45,731 bases of DNA from Clostridiales bacterium. GTDB taxonomy: Bacteria > Bacillota > Clostridia > Oscillospirales > Oscillospiraceae. Positions 21,540-29,791 of this stretch are shown here, in pieces (within the stretch, counting starts at the first letter, position 1; every line of letters begins with the position of its first letter). Made by a program: the position numbers and the translations under genes. The DNA lies in NCBI GenBank assembly GCA_021202515.1, contig JAJQCW010000040.1, forward strand, positions 1-45,731, in the 5' to 3' direction. The notes beneath the pieces are model-generated. The model worked only from the letters and a program-made list of their open reading frames with translations, did not search any database and was not told the origin of the DNA.

Positions 21540-22149
21540 GGGCAAACAAACGCGGGTGCGCCTGTGGTCGCTGCCCTCCATGCAGCCGGCCAGAGCCACT
21601 CTCCTCACCGCCGGGGGCTTCGCGCTGGGCGGGCTGCTGGGGTGTCTGTTCTCCGTCTGCCTCCAGGGGGAAGGCTCCGCCGCGCTGACCGCCTATCTGG
21701 AACGCTATCTCGCGCTGGCGGAAACGGAGGGCACGGCTCAGCCGGGCTGGTGGGCGGTGGGCTGGCAGGTGCTGCGGGAGGCGCTGGCGGTGGGACTGCT
21801 GCGGTTCACGGTGCTGGGGGTGCTGCTGGTGCCCCTGGTCATGGGGGTCAAGGGGTTTCTGCTGTCCTTCGCCATCTCCGCCTTTGTCCGCTGCTACTGC
21901 TGGCGGGGACTGGGGGCGGCGCTGCTGCTGTTCGGCGGTCCGGAGTGTTTGCAGGTGACGGCGCTGTTCCTGCTGGCGGTGGAGAGCTGGCTGGGGGCGG
22001 AGCGCCGGGGCCGGGACCTGCGCGCCGGGGAGGAGCAGTCTGGCCTGTGGGTCTATCTGGTCTGTCTGCTGCTGCTGGCGGGGTCGGCTGCGCTGCAAAC
22101 GCTGTTGGCCGGGCCGATGGTCCGGGGTCTGACGCTGCTGCTTGGATGA
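21538..22149 (+). CDS. SpoIIM-like (DUF95) membrane protein
   Basis: A 203-residue protein with four or five membrane spans (about 18-40, 78-100, 102-125, 132-150, 172-195). Size, the GFALGGLLGCLFS first span and VMGVKGFLLSFAISAFVR in the middle suit the stage II sporulation protein M family, whose founding member works with SpoIID and SpoIIP in peptidoglycan remodelling during engulfment; similarity is modest. The start is inferred as TTG at 21538 from AGGGG about 7 nt upstream; another TTG at 21520 lies inside the terminator loop. No SpoIIP or SpoIID gene is adjacent. An unrelated small membrane protein remains possible. Confidence 0.5.
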   Translation: MGKQTRVRLWSLPSMQPARATLLTAGGFALGGLLGCLFSVCLQGEGSAALTAYLERYLALAETEGTAQPGWWAVGWQVLREALAVGLLRFTVLGVLLVPLVMGVKGFLLSFAISAFVRCYCWRGLGAALLLFGGPECLQVTALFLLAVESWLGAERRGRDLRAGEEQSGLWVYLVCLLLLAGSAALQTLLAGPMVRGLTLLLG

Positions 22150-22190
22150 ATCTTTTTGCAGGAAACCCCGCGTAATAGGCAAAATAACAG

Positions 22191-22219
22191 TTGGAAGTCC
22201 CGGCAAACTGTGGTATAAT
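22191..22219 (+). promoter_or_regulatory. Sigma-A promoter of glmM
   Basis: TTGGAA (22191-22196), 17-bp spacer, TATAAT (22214-22219). Confidence 0.85.
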
Positions 22220-22294
22220 GATTTGTCATTTGAAGAGGATCACGCTCCGCTCCCTTTGGAACCGGAGCGAATACAGATAGTGGAAGGATTCATT

Positions 22295-23647
22295 ATGGGA
22301 AAATACTTTGGCACCGACGGCTTCCGGGGCGAAGCCAACGTAAATCTGCTGCCCAATCACGCCTATCAAATCGGGCGTTTTCTGGGGTGGTACTACGGTG
22401 CGCGGCTGGGCAAACGCTGCCGCATCGTCATCGGCAAGGACACCCGCCGCAGCGGTTATATGCTGGAGTCGGCCCTGTCCTCCGGTATCATCTGCTCCGG
22501 CGGCGACGTCTATATGATGTGGGTGACCACCACCCCCAGCGTCTCCTATATCACCCGGACAGAGGGCTTTGACTGCGGCGTGATGATCTCCGCCAGCCAC
22601 AACCCCTTCTACGACAACGGCATCAAGCTGCTCAACAGCCGAGGCGAGAAGATGGACGAGGAGACCATCTGCCAAATCGAAGCCTATATGGACGGCGAGA
22701 CCCAGCCCATCCCCATGGCCAACCGGGAGAACATCGGCAGCCAATTTGACTTTGAGGCGGGCCGGAACCGCTACACCGGCTACCTGATCTCCCAGGGCAT
22801 CTACAACTTCCGGGGCATCAAGGTGGGCCTGGACTGCGCCAACGGCAGCGCCTGGCGCATCGCCCAGAACGTGTTCAACGCCCTGGGGGCCGAGGTGACC
22901 ATTATGGGCAACCAGCCCAACGGCACCAACATCAACGACGGGGTGGGCAGCACCCACATCGAGGGCCTCCAGGCCCTGGTGCGGGACAATCACCTGGACG
23001 TGGGCTTCGCCTACGACGGCGACGCGGACCGCTGCATGTGCGTGGATGAAAAAGGCAACGTGGTCAACGGCGACCTGATCCTCTACATCTACGGGCGGTA
23101 TATGAAGGAGCGGGGCCACCTGCTGACCAACACCGTGGTCACTACCGTCATGTCTAACTTCGGCCTGTACAAAGCCTTCGACGAAATCGGCATCGACTAC
23201 GCCAAGACCGATGTGGGCGACAAGTACGTCTATGAGTATATGGCCACCCACGGCTGTCGTCTGGGCGGCGAGCAATCCGGCCACATCATTTTCAGCAAGT
23301 ACGCCACCACCGGCGACGGTATCCTGACCTCTTTGAAGATGATGCAGGCTATGATCGGCTCCAAAAAGACCCTGTCGGAGCTGGCCGCGCCGGTGAAAAT
23401 TTACCCCCAGAAGCTGGAGAACGTCCGGGTCAAGAGCAAGCCAGAGGCCCAGAACGACCCGGAGGTGCAGGCGGCGGTGCAGGCCGTGGCCGACGAGCTG
23501 GGGGACAGTGGCCGCATCCTGGTGCGGGAGAGCGGCACCGAGCCGCTGATCCGCGTCATGGTGGAGGCGGAGACTCAGGAGCAGTGCGACGCCTATGTGA
23601 AGCGGGTCACTGACGTCATCATCGCCAGGGGACACCAGGCGGGGTGA
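22295..23647 (+). CDS. glmM: Phosphoglucosamine mutase
   Basis: A 450-residue alpha-D-phosphohexomutase converting glucosamine 6-phosphate to glucosamine 1-phosphate for UDP-GlcNAc and peptidoglycan synthesis. MGKYFGTDGFRGEAN is the family N-terminus, the phosphorylated Ser101 sits in ISASHNP, the Mg loop is YDGDADRCM, the sugar loop is GGEQSGHIIF, and the phosphate-binding loop is RESGTEPLIRVMVEA. GGAAGG precedes the ATG at 22295 by about 6 nt, with a consensus promoter upstream. The related phosphomannomutase is the main alternative, but GEQSGHIIF and the overall length favour GlmM. Confidence 0.95.
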   Translation: MGKYFGTDGFRGEANVNLLPNHAYQIGRFLGWYYGARLGKRCRIVIGKDTRRSGYMLESALSSGIICSGGDVYMMWVTTTPSVSYITRTEGFDCGVMISASHNPFYDNGIKLLNSRGEKMDEETICQIEAYMDGETQPIPMANRENIGSQFDFEAGRNRYTGYLISQGIYNFRGIKVGLDCANGSAWRIAQNVFNALGAEVTIMGNQPNGTNINDGVGSTHIEGLQALVRDNHLDVGFAYDGDADRCMCVDEKGNVVNGDLILYIYGRYMKERGHLLTNTVVTTVMSNFGLYKAFDEIGIDYAKTDVGDKYVYEYMATHGCRLGGEQSGHIIFSKYATTGDGILTSLKMMQAMIGSKKTLSELAAPVKIYPQKLENVRVKSKPEAQNDPEVQAAVQAVADELGDSGRILVRESGTEPLIRVMVEAETQEQCDAYVKRVTDVIIARGHQAG

Positions 23648-23730
23648 GGATATGCAACGGCGGAGAGCCGCACGCCTGTCGTCGGCTGCCAGTTGTTCGC
23701 TTCGCATTGAAAAAACATAAAACGCAAGAC

Positions 23731-23763
23731 ACAGGAGCCTCTGACAAGGGAAGAGGCTCCTGT
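23731..23763 (+). terminator. Hairpin after glmM, probable terminator
   Basis: ACAGGAGCCTCT (23731-23742) and AGAGGCTCCTGT (23752-23763) form a perfect 12-bp stem with a 9-nt loop; the T run after it is poor. Confidence 0.6.
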
Positions 23764-23840
23764 TCCAAATTGCCAGCGTTGCAGCGAAGGCTGCCGGAAC
23801 CTTTCAGGTTCGCAATTTTCCCTGTTCGTAACGTTTTACG

Positions 23841-23897
23841 TTGACAAATCGGGGAAAAATGCTATAATATGTCTTACATAAGAACATCATACGTATG
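23841..23897 (+). promoter_or_regulatory. Promoter and possible operator of the GntR regulator gene
   Basis: TTGACA (23841-23846), 16-bp spacer, TATAAT (23863-23868). Downstream lies the 10-bp palindrome CATACGTATG (23888-23897) in the context ACATCATACGTATGGA. A similar ACATTCATATGTCAGA follows the TRAP operon promoter, so this may be the regulator's own site. Confidence 0.7.
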
Positions 23898-23940
23898 GAT
23901 TTCCTGATCTGGAGACAGGGAAAATGGAGGATAAGAGAAT

Positions 23941-24666
23941 ATGGCAAATCGACCCGCATATTTGAAGAATTTAAAGAGTGAATCCGTCGTCCAGCGCGTC
24001 ATCAACTGTTTGACTGATGGTATGATCTCCGGGGAACTGAAACCCGGCGATAAGCTCCCCACTGAGCCGGAGCTGGCAGCCAACTTCGGCGTGGCGCGCA
24101 CCTCGGTCCGGGAGGCCACCAAAATCCTCACTTACATGGGCGTGCTGGAGAGCAGGCGTTCCGAGGGCACCTTTGTTTCCAGCGGCTTCCAGGAGAGCAT
24201 GATCGACCCCATGGTATACGGCATCATTCTGAACCGGGGCGACGACTTTGACAGCCTGATGGAGCTGCGGGAACTGATCGAAGTGGGCATTTTGCAGTTG
24301 GCCGTCAAAAAAGAGGACCAGGAGGGTCTGGACCTGGTGAAAAGCAAGCTGGAGGACTTTGAGGCCGCAGTCGCCGGGACAGAGGACGTGGCCCAGGCTG
24401 CGTTCCAGGCGGACAACGCCTTTCACGACGCGGTTTCCGCCCTGTGCAAGAACACCCTGGTCAGCAAGATCGACTCCGTGGTGCGGATGCTGACCTATTC
24501 CGTCCGCTGGGAGACGGTGCAGACCATGATCGACACCGGCCGGGGCGAGGAGCTGTTGGAAGCCCACCGGAAAATTTACGATATGCTGGCGGCAAAGGAC
24601 CTCCAGCAGATCGACGAGCGCATCCGCAACACCTACTTCCTGGACGCACTGGACCGGGACGAATAA
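23941..24666 (+). CDS. FadR-type GntR-family transcriptional regulator
   Basis: A 241-residue repressor-type regulator. The winged HTH is at 12-80, with the GntR signature GELKPGDKLPTEPELAANFG and RTSVREATKIL recognition helix, then SEGTFVSSG for the wing tip. The C-terminal FCD ligand domain (about 95-235) has the expected metal-binding pattern: an Asp/His set around RELIEVGILQLAV, DNAFHDAVSAL and LLEAHRKIYDML. FCD regulators sense sugar acids or other organic acids. GGAGG is 10 nt upstream. It is directly upstream of the TRAP/transketolase operon, in the same orientation, which it most likely controls. Confidence 0.93.
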   Translation: MANRPAYLKNLKSESVVQRVINCLTDGMISGELKPGDKLPTEPELAANFGVARTSVREATKILTYMGVLESRRSEGTFVSSGFQESMIDPMVYGIILNRGDDFDSLMELRELIEVGILQLAVKKEDQEGLDLVKSKLEDFEAAVAGTEDVAQAAFQADNAFHDAVSALCKNTLVSKIDSVVRMLTYSVRWETVQTMIDTGRGEELLEAHRKIYDMLAAKDLQQIDERIRNTYFLDALDRDE

Positions 24667-24687
24667 AAACCGCATAAAACATCGCTC

Positions 24688-24720
24688 AACCGCGTGACCT
24701 CTGTGGTCACGCGGTTTTTT
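24688..24720 (+). terminator. Terminator between the regulator and the TRAP operon
   Basis: AACCGCGTGACC pairs perfectly with GGTCACGCGGTT across a 5-6 nt loop, followed by a T run. Confidence 0.92.
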
Positions 24721-24794
24721 GCCGCCACAGAGGGCATTTTCCACAAAAATCAGAAAAGAACTTTATGCAAAAAGTAGAAAAGAAGAAAAGGGGA

Positions 24795-24838
24795 TTGACA
24801 TTTCTCTTGGGATGTGGTATTACATTCATATGTCAGAC
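24795..24838 (+). promoter_or_regulatory. Promoter and possible operator of the TRAP operon
   Basis: TTGACA (24795-24800), 17-bp spacer, TATTAC (24818-24823). Immediately downstream, TACATTCATATGTCAG contains CATATG and resembles the palindromic site in front of the GntR gene. Confidence 0.72.
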
Positions 24839-24947
24839 AAAGGACGTAAGGCACCAAGCAAGAGAGGAGATGAAACAGCCCCACGGCTCCTTGGAAATGC
24901 CTTTCACCATACGCAAACCACCCATCAATCAAGTAAAGGAGATGTCT

Positions 24948-25976
24948 ATGAAAAAAGCAAAACAACTGTTGGCCCTGGTCATGGCGCTGACAATGGTCTT
25001 TCTCCTGACGGGGTGCGGCTCTTCCAGCGCCGACACCAGCACCGAAGGCGAATACCAGACCATCGAGCTGTCCATGGCTGTCAACGGCACCAACACCCAG
25101 ATCGACGCCCGCGTCGCGGAATACTTCGCTGACCTGGTAGAGGAACGCTCCGGCGGCTCCGTCACCATCGCCGTGTTCCCCAACGACGAGCTGGCCGGCG
25201 GCAGCGCCTCCCGCGGCATCGAGATGATCGCCTCCGGCAGCACCGACCTGGCGGCCTACGCCACCTGCACCCTGGCCGTCATCGATGAAATGCTCCCCGT
25301 GGCCACCATCCCCTGGAGCTTTGACGACTACGCCGAAGCCCGTGAGGTCATCGACAGCACCGGCTGCGAATACTACGCCGAGCGGCTGTCTGCCAAGGGC
25401 ATGACCTACCTGGGTTCCTTCCACAACGGCTTCCGTCAGATCACCAACTCCAAGCGGGAGATCCACTCCCCGGATGACCTGAAGAACCTGAAGATCCGCG
25501 TTCCCGGCAGCGTGGTGTACATGGGCTTCTTCACCGCTCTGGGCGCCGACCCCACCTCCATGAACTGGAGCGAGGTGTTCACCGCCATCCAGCAGGGCAC
25601 CATCGACGGTCAGGAGAACGGCGTCAGCATCACCTCCTCCGCCAAGATGTACGAGGTCCAGGATTACCTGACCATGTGGAACTACTCCTATGAAAGCGAC
25701 CTCTTCATCGCCAACACCTCCACCTGGGAGAGCCTGAACGAGAATACCCGCGAGCTGCTCCAGGAATGTGCCACCGAAGCCTGCAACTGGGGCCGCGACA
25801 CCCTGGAGGCTGAGGAGTCCGAAACTCTGGAAATGTTCGAAGAAGCGGGCATGACCATCACCTATCTGACCGACGAAGAGAAGGCTGTCTTTGCGGACGC
25901 CATCGCCGAGTGGAAACAGAGCATGATCGAGTACTTCGGAGAAGACGCCTGTGCCGCCTTCAACATCACGGCGTAA
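24948..25976 (+). CDS. dctP: TRAP transporter solute-binding lipoprotein (DctP)
   Basis: A 342-residue extracytoplasmic binding protein. A lipoprotein signal (residues 1-22, lipobox LTGC before GSSS) is followed by the DctP fold: ELSMAVNGTNTQIDARVAEYFADLV, a central KIRVPGS segment whose Arg normally pairs with a substrate carboxylate, and NWSEVFTAIQQGTIDGQENG, a family signature. The conserved Arg suggests an acidic ligand such as a sugar acid or dicarboxylate. The ATG at 24948 follows AAGGAG by 6 nt. It is the first gene of a dctP-dctQ-dctM-transketolase-SDR operon. The leader from promoter to start is about 120 nt. Confidence 0.94.
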   Translation: MKKAKQLLALVMALTMVFLLTGCGSSSADTSTEGEYQTIELSMAVNGTNTQIDARVAEYFADLVEERSGGSVTIAVFPNDELAGGSASRGIEMIASGSTDLAAYATCTLAVIDEMLPVATIPWSFDDYAEAREVIDSTGCEYYAERLSAKGMTYLGSFHNGFRQITNSKREIHSPDDLKNLKIRVPGSVVYMGFFTALGADPTSMNWSEVFTAIQQGTIDGQENGVSITSSAKMYEVQDYLTMWNYSYESDLFIANTSTWESLNENTRELLQECATEACNWGRDTLEAEESETLEMFEEAGMTITYLTDEEKAVFADAIAEWKQSMIEYFGEDACAAFNITA

Positions 25977-25989
25977 AGGAGGCAAGAAC

Positions 25990-26544
25990 ATGAAAGTTTT
26001 AGACTATATCGAAGAGATCATCTGCGTCATCTGCACCGTCGTTATGACCGGCCTGGTCTTTGCGGGCGTCGTCTCCCGGTTCCTGCTGCACGCCTCCCTC
26101 TCCTTCTCGGAGGAGATCACCACTTACCTGTTCGTCCTGCTGAGCCTGATGGGGACCGCCATCGCCGCCAAGCGCCGGGCGCACCTGGGCCTGACCATCG
26201 TCACCGACTCCGTGCCGCCCAAGGCCCGCAAGGCCCTGCTGGTCATCGGCTTCGCCATCGCCACCGTGTTCTCCGCCGCTCTGGTGTACTACGGCGTGCT
26301 GATGGTCATGAACCAGTACCGTCTGGGCATGGTCACCTCCGCTATGCAGTTCCCTGAGTGGATCTACGCCACCTTCGTGCCCTTCGGCGCGGTGTTCGTC
26401 ACCATCCGCTTCGCTCAGGCCCTGGTCGAAGAGATCAAAAAGCCGCTGGACGCTTCCGCCCTGGAAGCGGAAAAGAAAGCGGTCCAGGACGAGTTCCTGG
26501 GCGCCGCAGACAAAAACTTCAAAAAGGAGGGCTCTGACACATGA
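25990..26544 (+). CDS. dctQ: TRAP transporter small permease (DctQ)
   Basis: A 184-residue membrane protein with four predicted spans (about 9-30, 43-62, 82-105, 123-143), the usual topology of the TRAP small subunit. SFSEEITTYLFVLLSLMGTAIAAKRRAHLGL (about 37-67) is the diagnostic segment. The C-terminus is a charged cytoplasmic helix. It lies 13 bp after dctP with AGGAGG ahead of its ATG, and its stop overlaps the dctM start by 4 bp (ATGA), implying translational coupling. Confidence 0.94.
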   Translation: MKVLDYIEEIICVICTVVMTGLVFAGVVSRFLLHASLSFSEEITTYLFVLLSLMGTAIAAKRRAHLGLTIVTDSVPPKARKALLVIGFAIATVFSAALVYYGVLMVMNQYRLGMVTSAMQFPEWIYATFVPFGAVFVTIRFAQALVEEIKKPLDASALEAEKKAVQDEFLGAADKNFKKEGSDT

Positions 26545-27827
26545 TCGCTGCTGTTCTGTTTATCACCTTTGCGGTGCTGCTGTTCATCGGCACACCCATC
26601 GCCATCTGCCTGGGCGTGTCCAGCGTGGCGGCCATGCTGGTCCAGGGGATCGGCCATCCCCTCAACACCATCATGAGCAGCCTTCCGCAACTGTTCTCCG
26701 CTTCCACCAGCAAGTTCGTGCTGCTGGCCATCCCCTTCTTCATCCTGGCCGGCAACATCATGGAAAAGGCGCAGATCTCCGCCAAGCTTATCCACCTGGC
26801 TGAGACCTGCGTGGGCCACCTGAAAGGCGGCCTGGCCATCGTGTGCGTCATCGTGGCCTGCTTCTTCGCCGCCATCTCCGGCTCCGGCCCCGCTACCGTA
26901 GCCGCCCTGGGCCTGGTCCTCATCCCCGGCATGATCCGCTCCGGTTACAGCCCCGCCTTCTCCGCCGCCCTGATGGGCAGCGCCGGCGCCATCGGCGTTA
27001 TCATCCCGCCCTCCATCACCTTCGTGGTCTACGGCTCCATCGCAGACGCCTCCATCGGCTCCCTGTTCAAGGCGGGCGTTCTCCCCGGCCTCATCATGGG
27101 CGCGGCGCTCATCATCACGGCGCTGTTCGTGGGCCGGAAATACGACCTGGTCTCCCTGCCGAAAGCCTCCGGCAAAGAGCGTTGGCAGGCGTTTAAGGAC
27201 GCCTTCTGGGGCCTGCTGATGCCCGTCATCATCCTGGGCGGCATCTACGGCGGCGTGTTCACCCCCACTGAGGCCGCTGCGGTCGCCGTGGTCTACGGCC
27301 TGGTGGTCGGCGTGTTCATCTACCGCACCGTCCGCCTGAAGGAACTGTGGGCCATCATCATCGACTCCGCCTGCACCACCGCTACGGTTATGTTCATCAC
27401 CGCCTGCGCCGGTCTGTTCGCCTACGTGCTGACCCGCGCCCGCCTGGACGTGGCCATCAGCGGCGCGCTGGAATCCATCACCGGCGGCTCCACCATCGTG
27501 TTCTTCATCATCGTCAACATCATCCTGCTCATCGCGGGCTGCTTCCTGGACTCCACTTCCGCGCTGTACATCTTCGTCCCCCTGTTCGTCCCCGTGGCGG
27601 AGGCCCTGGGCATCAACCTCATCCACCTGGGCGTGGTCATGATCGTCAACCTGGCCATCGGCCTGTACACCCCTCCCGTGGGCGTCAACCTCTACGTGGC
27701 CTGCGGCGTGGCGAACGTCAACCTGAAGGAAATCAGCAAGGCCATCGTGCCGCTGCTCATCGCCTCCATCGCGGTGCTGCTGCTGATTACCTATATCCCC
27801 GGCATTTCCACTATCTTTGTCTCCTAA
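26541..27827 (+). CDS. dctM: TRAP transporter large permease (DctM)
   Basis: A 428-residue integral membrane protein with about twelve spans and two hairpins, the ion-coupled transport subunit that takes substrate from DctP. Family segments include FTAVLLFIGTPIAICLGVSS-like at the N-terminus, LLAIPFFILAGNIM, ISGSGPATVAALG, GSAGAIGVIIPPSI (second-domain Pro-rich loop) and NLAIGLYTPPVGVNLYV near the C-terminus. Coupling is usually to sodium. It overlaps dctQ by 4 bp and is followed 22 bp later by the transketolase N-terminal subunit gene. Confidence 0.95.
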   Translation: MIAAVLFITFAVLLFIGTPIAICLGVSSVAAMLVQGIGHPLNTIMSSLPQLFSASTSKFVLLAIPFFILAGNIMEKAQISAKLIHLAETCVGHLKGGLAIVCVIVACFFAAISGSGPATVAALGLVLIPGMIRSGYSPAFSAALMGSAGAIGVIIPPSITFVVYGSIADASIGSLFKAGVLPGLIMGAALIITALFVGRKYDLVSLPKASGKERWQAFKDAFWGLLMPVIILGGIYGGVFTPTEAAAVAVVYGLVVGVFIYRTVRLKELWAIIIDSACTTATVMFITACAGLFAYVLTRARLDVAISGALESITGGSTIVFFIIVNIILLIAGCFLDSTSALYIFVPLFVPVAEALGINLIHLGVVMIVNLAIGLYTPPVGVNLYVACGVANVNLKEISKAIVPLLIASIAVLLLITYIPGISTIFVS

Positions 27828-27849
27828 ATTCAAAAGGAAGGTGCTACTT

Positions 27850-28686
27850 ATGAAAGACATGAGCATTGCACAGTTGCAGAACACCTGTGTAGACCTGAAA
27901 AAGAACGTCATCTCCATGATTTACAAGGCCCAGTCAGGTCATCCCGGCGGCTCCCTGTCGGTGGCCGAGTTCATGACCGCCTGCTACTTCCATGAGATGA
28001 ACGTGGACCCCCAGAACCCCTACTGGCCGGACCGTGACCGTTTCGTTCTCTCCAAGGGTCATGTCTGCCCCGCCCAGTACGCCGCTCTCGCTATGAAGGG
28101 CTACTTCCCCATGAAGGAGCTGGACACCCTCCGCAAGGAAGGCTCCATCCTCCAGGGCCACCCCAATATGAAGTGCCCCGGCATCGACATCCCCACCGGC
28201 TCCCTGGGCCAGGGCCTGGCCTGTGCCGTGGGTATGGCTATCGCCGCCAAGCTGAACGGGCAGAGCTACCGGGTGTTCTCCGCCGTGGGTGACGGCGAGT
28301 GCAACGAGGGCGAGATCTGGGAAGCCTGCCAGACCGCTTATAAGTACCAGTTGGACAACCTGGTGGTCTTTGTGGACTACAACAACCTCCAGTTGGACGG
28401 CACCTGCGACGAGGTCATGCCTCCTGTGGACCTGGGCGCCAAGTTCCGGGCCTTCGGCTTCGACGTGTACGAGATCAACGGCAACGACATGGCCGAGATG
28501 GTCAAGGCCCTGGACCTGGCTGTCGCCACCAAGGACGGCAAACCCAAGTGCATCTTCGGCCATACCGTCAAGGGCAAGGGCGTTTCCTACATGGAGAACG
28601 TCTGTGGCTGGCACGGCACCGCCCCCAACGAGGAGCAGTACAAACAGGCCATCGCTGAACTGGACACCCAGTATGTGTCCTGCTAA
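27850..28686 (+). CDS. Transketolase-family protein, N-terminal (TPP-binding) subunit
   Basis: A 278-residue subunit of a split transketolase. It carries the thiamine pyrophosphate domain: the early His in AQSGHPGGSLSVAEF, SKGHVCPAQYAAL, GSLGQGLACAVG, and the TPP motif GDGECNEGEIWEA through VDYNNLQLDG. The late His-bearing segment KGKGVSYMENVCGWHG is also present. It must pair with the downstream C-terminal subunit (15 bp away). Split enzymes move two-carbon ketol units between sugars; several act in specialised catabolic pathways rather than the pentose phosphate cycle. The operon position behind a TRAP transporter argues for such a dedicated role. AAGGAAGG precedes the ATG at 27850. Confidence 0.92.
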   Translation: MKDMSIAQLQNTCVDLKKNVISMIYKAQSGHPGGSLSVAEFMTACYFHEMNVDPQNPYWPDRDRFVLSKGHVCPAQYAALAMKGYFPMKELDTLRKEGSILQGHPNMKCPGIDIPTGSLGQGLACAVGMAIAAKLNGQSYRVFSAVGDGECNEGEIWEACQTAYKYQLDNLVVFVDYNNLQLDGTCDEVMPPVDLGAKFRAFGFDVYEINGNDMAEMVKALDLAVATKDGKPKCIFGHTVKGKGVSYMENVCGWHGTAPNEEQYKQAIAELDTQYVSC

Positions 28687-28701
28687 AGGAGGAAAACAGA
28701 A

Positions 28702-29640
28702 ATGAGTGAAACTGTCAAGCTGCCGACTCGTGACGGCTTTGGTGACGAGATCGTCGCCCTGGGCAAGGAAAACCCCGATATTCTGGTGGTAGACGTAGAC
28801 ATCGGCAAGAGCTGCAAGACCGGCGCGTTCCGGCAGCAGTTGCCCCAGCAGCACCTGAACGTGGGCATCGCGGAACAGAACGGCGCTGGCGTGGCGGCTG
28901 GTCTGGCCTCCTGCGGCAAGATCCCCTTCGTGGTCACTTATGCGGCCTTCGGCTCCATGCGGATGTGCGAGATGATCCGCCAGGAGATCTGCTATCCCAA
29001 GCTGAACGTGAAGATCGCCTGCTCTCACGGCGGCGTGACCCCCGCCAACGACGGCGCATCCCACCAGGCCATCGAGGACATGGGCATCCTCCGCACCATC
29101 CCCAACATGACCGTCATTATGCCCGCCGACTACTGGTCCGCCCGGAAGCTGGTCCGCGCGGCGGCGGAGTTCAACGGCCCTGTCTACCTGCGCTTCACCC
29201 GCGACGCCATCCCCGTCATCTATGACGAGAATGTTGAGTTCACCATCGGCAAGGCCCATCAGGTCCAGGACGGCAAGGACGTGGCTATCATCGCCAACGG
29301 CGACACCGTCCGCCTGGCAATCGAGGCCGCCAAGGTCCTGGCTACTGAGGGCATCTCCGCCCGCGTGCTGGATATGCACACCATCAAGCCCCTGGACGTG
29401 GAGGCCGTCACCGCCTGCGTCAACGACATCGGCAAGATCATCACCGTGGAGGACCACAACATCCTCAACGGCCTGGGCAGCGCCGTGGCCGAGGTGGTCG
29501 CCGAGAGCGGCAAGGGCATCCTCCGCCGGGTGGGTATCCAGGACCAGTTCGGTCAGTCCGCCCCCTATGAGCGGCTGCTGGCCATGAACGGCGTCACCGT
29601 GGAGCACATCGTGGAGCTGGCAAAAGAGCTGAACGCCTAA
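28702..29640 (+). CDS. Transketolase-family protein, C-terminal (Pyr/C) subunit
   Basis: A 312-residue partner of the preceding gene. The Pyr domain (1-165) contains the catalytic Glu in NVGIAEQNGAGVAAGLA, with FVVTYAAFGSMRMCEMIRQ and SHGGVTPANDGASHQAIEDMG following; the transketolase C-terminal domain (about 185-305) has ISARVLDMHTIKPLD and EDHNILNGLGSAVAE. AGGAGG stands 8 nt before the ATG at 28702. The Pyr-domain residues that bind a sugar phosphate in full-length transketolases cannot be judged with confidence, so donor and acceptor remain open. Confidence 0.92.
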   Translation: MSETVKLPTRDGFGDEIVALGKENPDILVVDVDIGKSCKTGAFRQQLPQQHLNVGIAEQNGAGVAAGLASCGKIPFVVTYAAFGSMRMCEMIRQEICYPKLNVKIACSHGGVTPANDGASHQAIEDMGILRTIPNMTVIMPADYWSARKLVRAAAEFNGPVYLRFTRDAIPVIYDENVEFTIGKAHQVQDGKDVAIIANGDTVRLAIEAAKVLATEGISARVLDMHTIKPLDVEAVTACVNDIGKIITVEDHNILNGLGSAVAEVVAESGKGILRRVGIQDQFGQSAPYERLLAMNGVTVEHIVELAKELNA

Positions 29641-29711
29641 ATTTTTTAAACTCCTATGTCATACAGCAAATGAAAGGTATCTTACCTCATTCAACTGTTT
29701 CCTAAGCACCT

Positions 29712-29742
29712 CTCCGGCAAACGCACCCCTGGTTTGCCGGAG
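29712..29742 (+). other. Intra-operon hairpin before the SDR gene
   Basis: CTCCGGCAAAC and GTTTGCCGGAG form a perfect 11-bp stem with a 9-nt loop but no T run. It may stabilise or attenuate the mRNA between the transketolase and SDR genes. Confidence 0.5.
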
Positions 29743-29791
29743 GGGGACCCCTAAAAATTATCATTTCTCACTCAGAAAGGAAGTATTTCTT

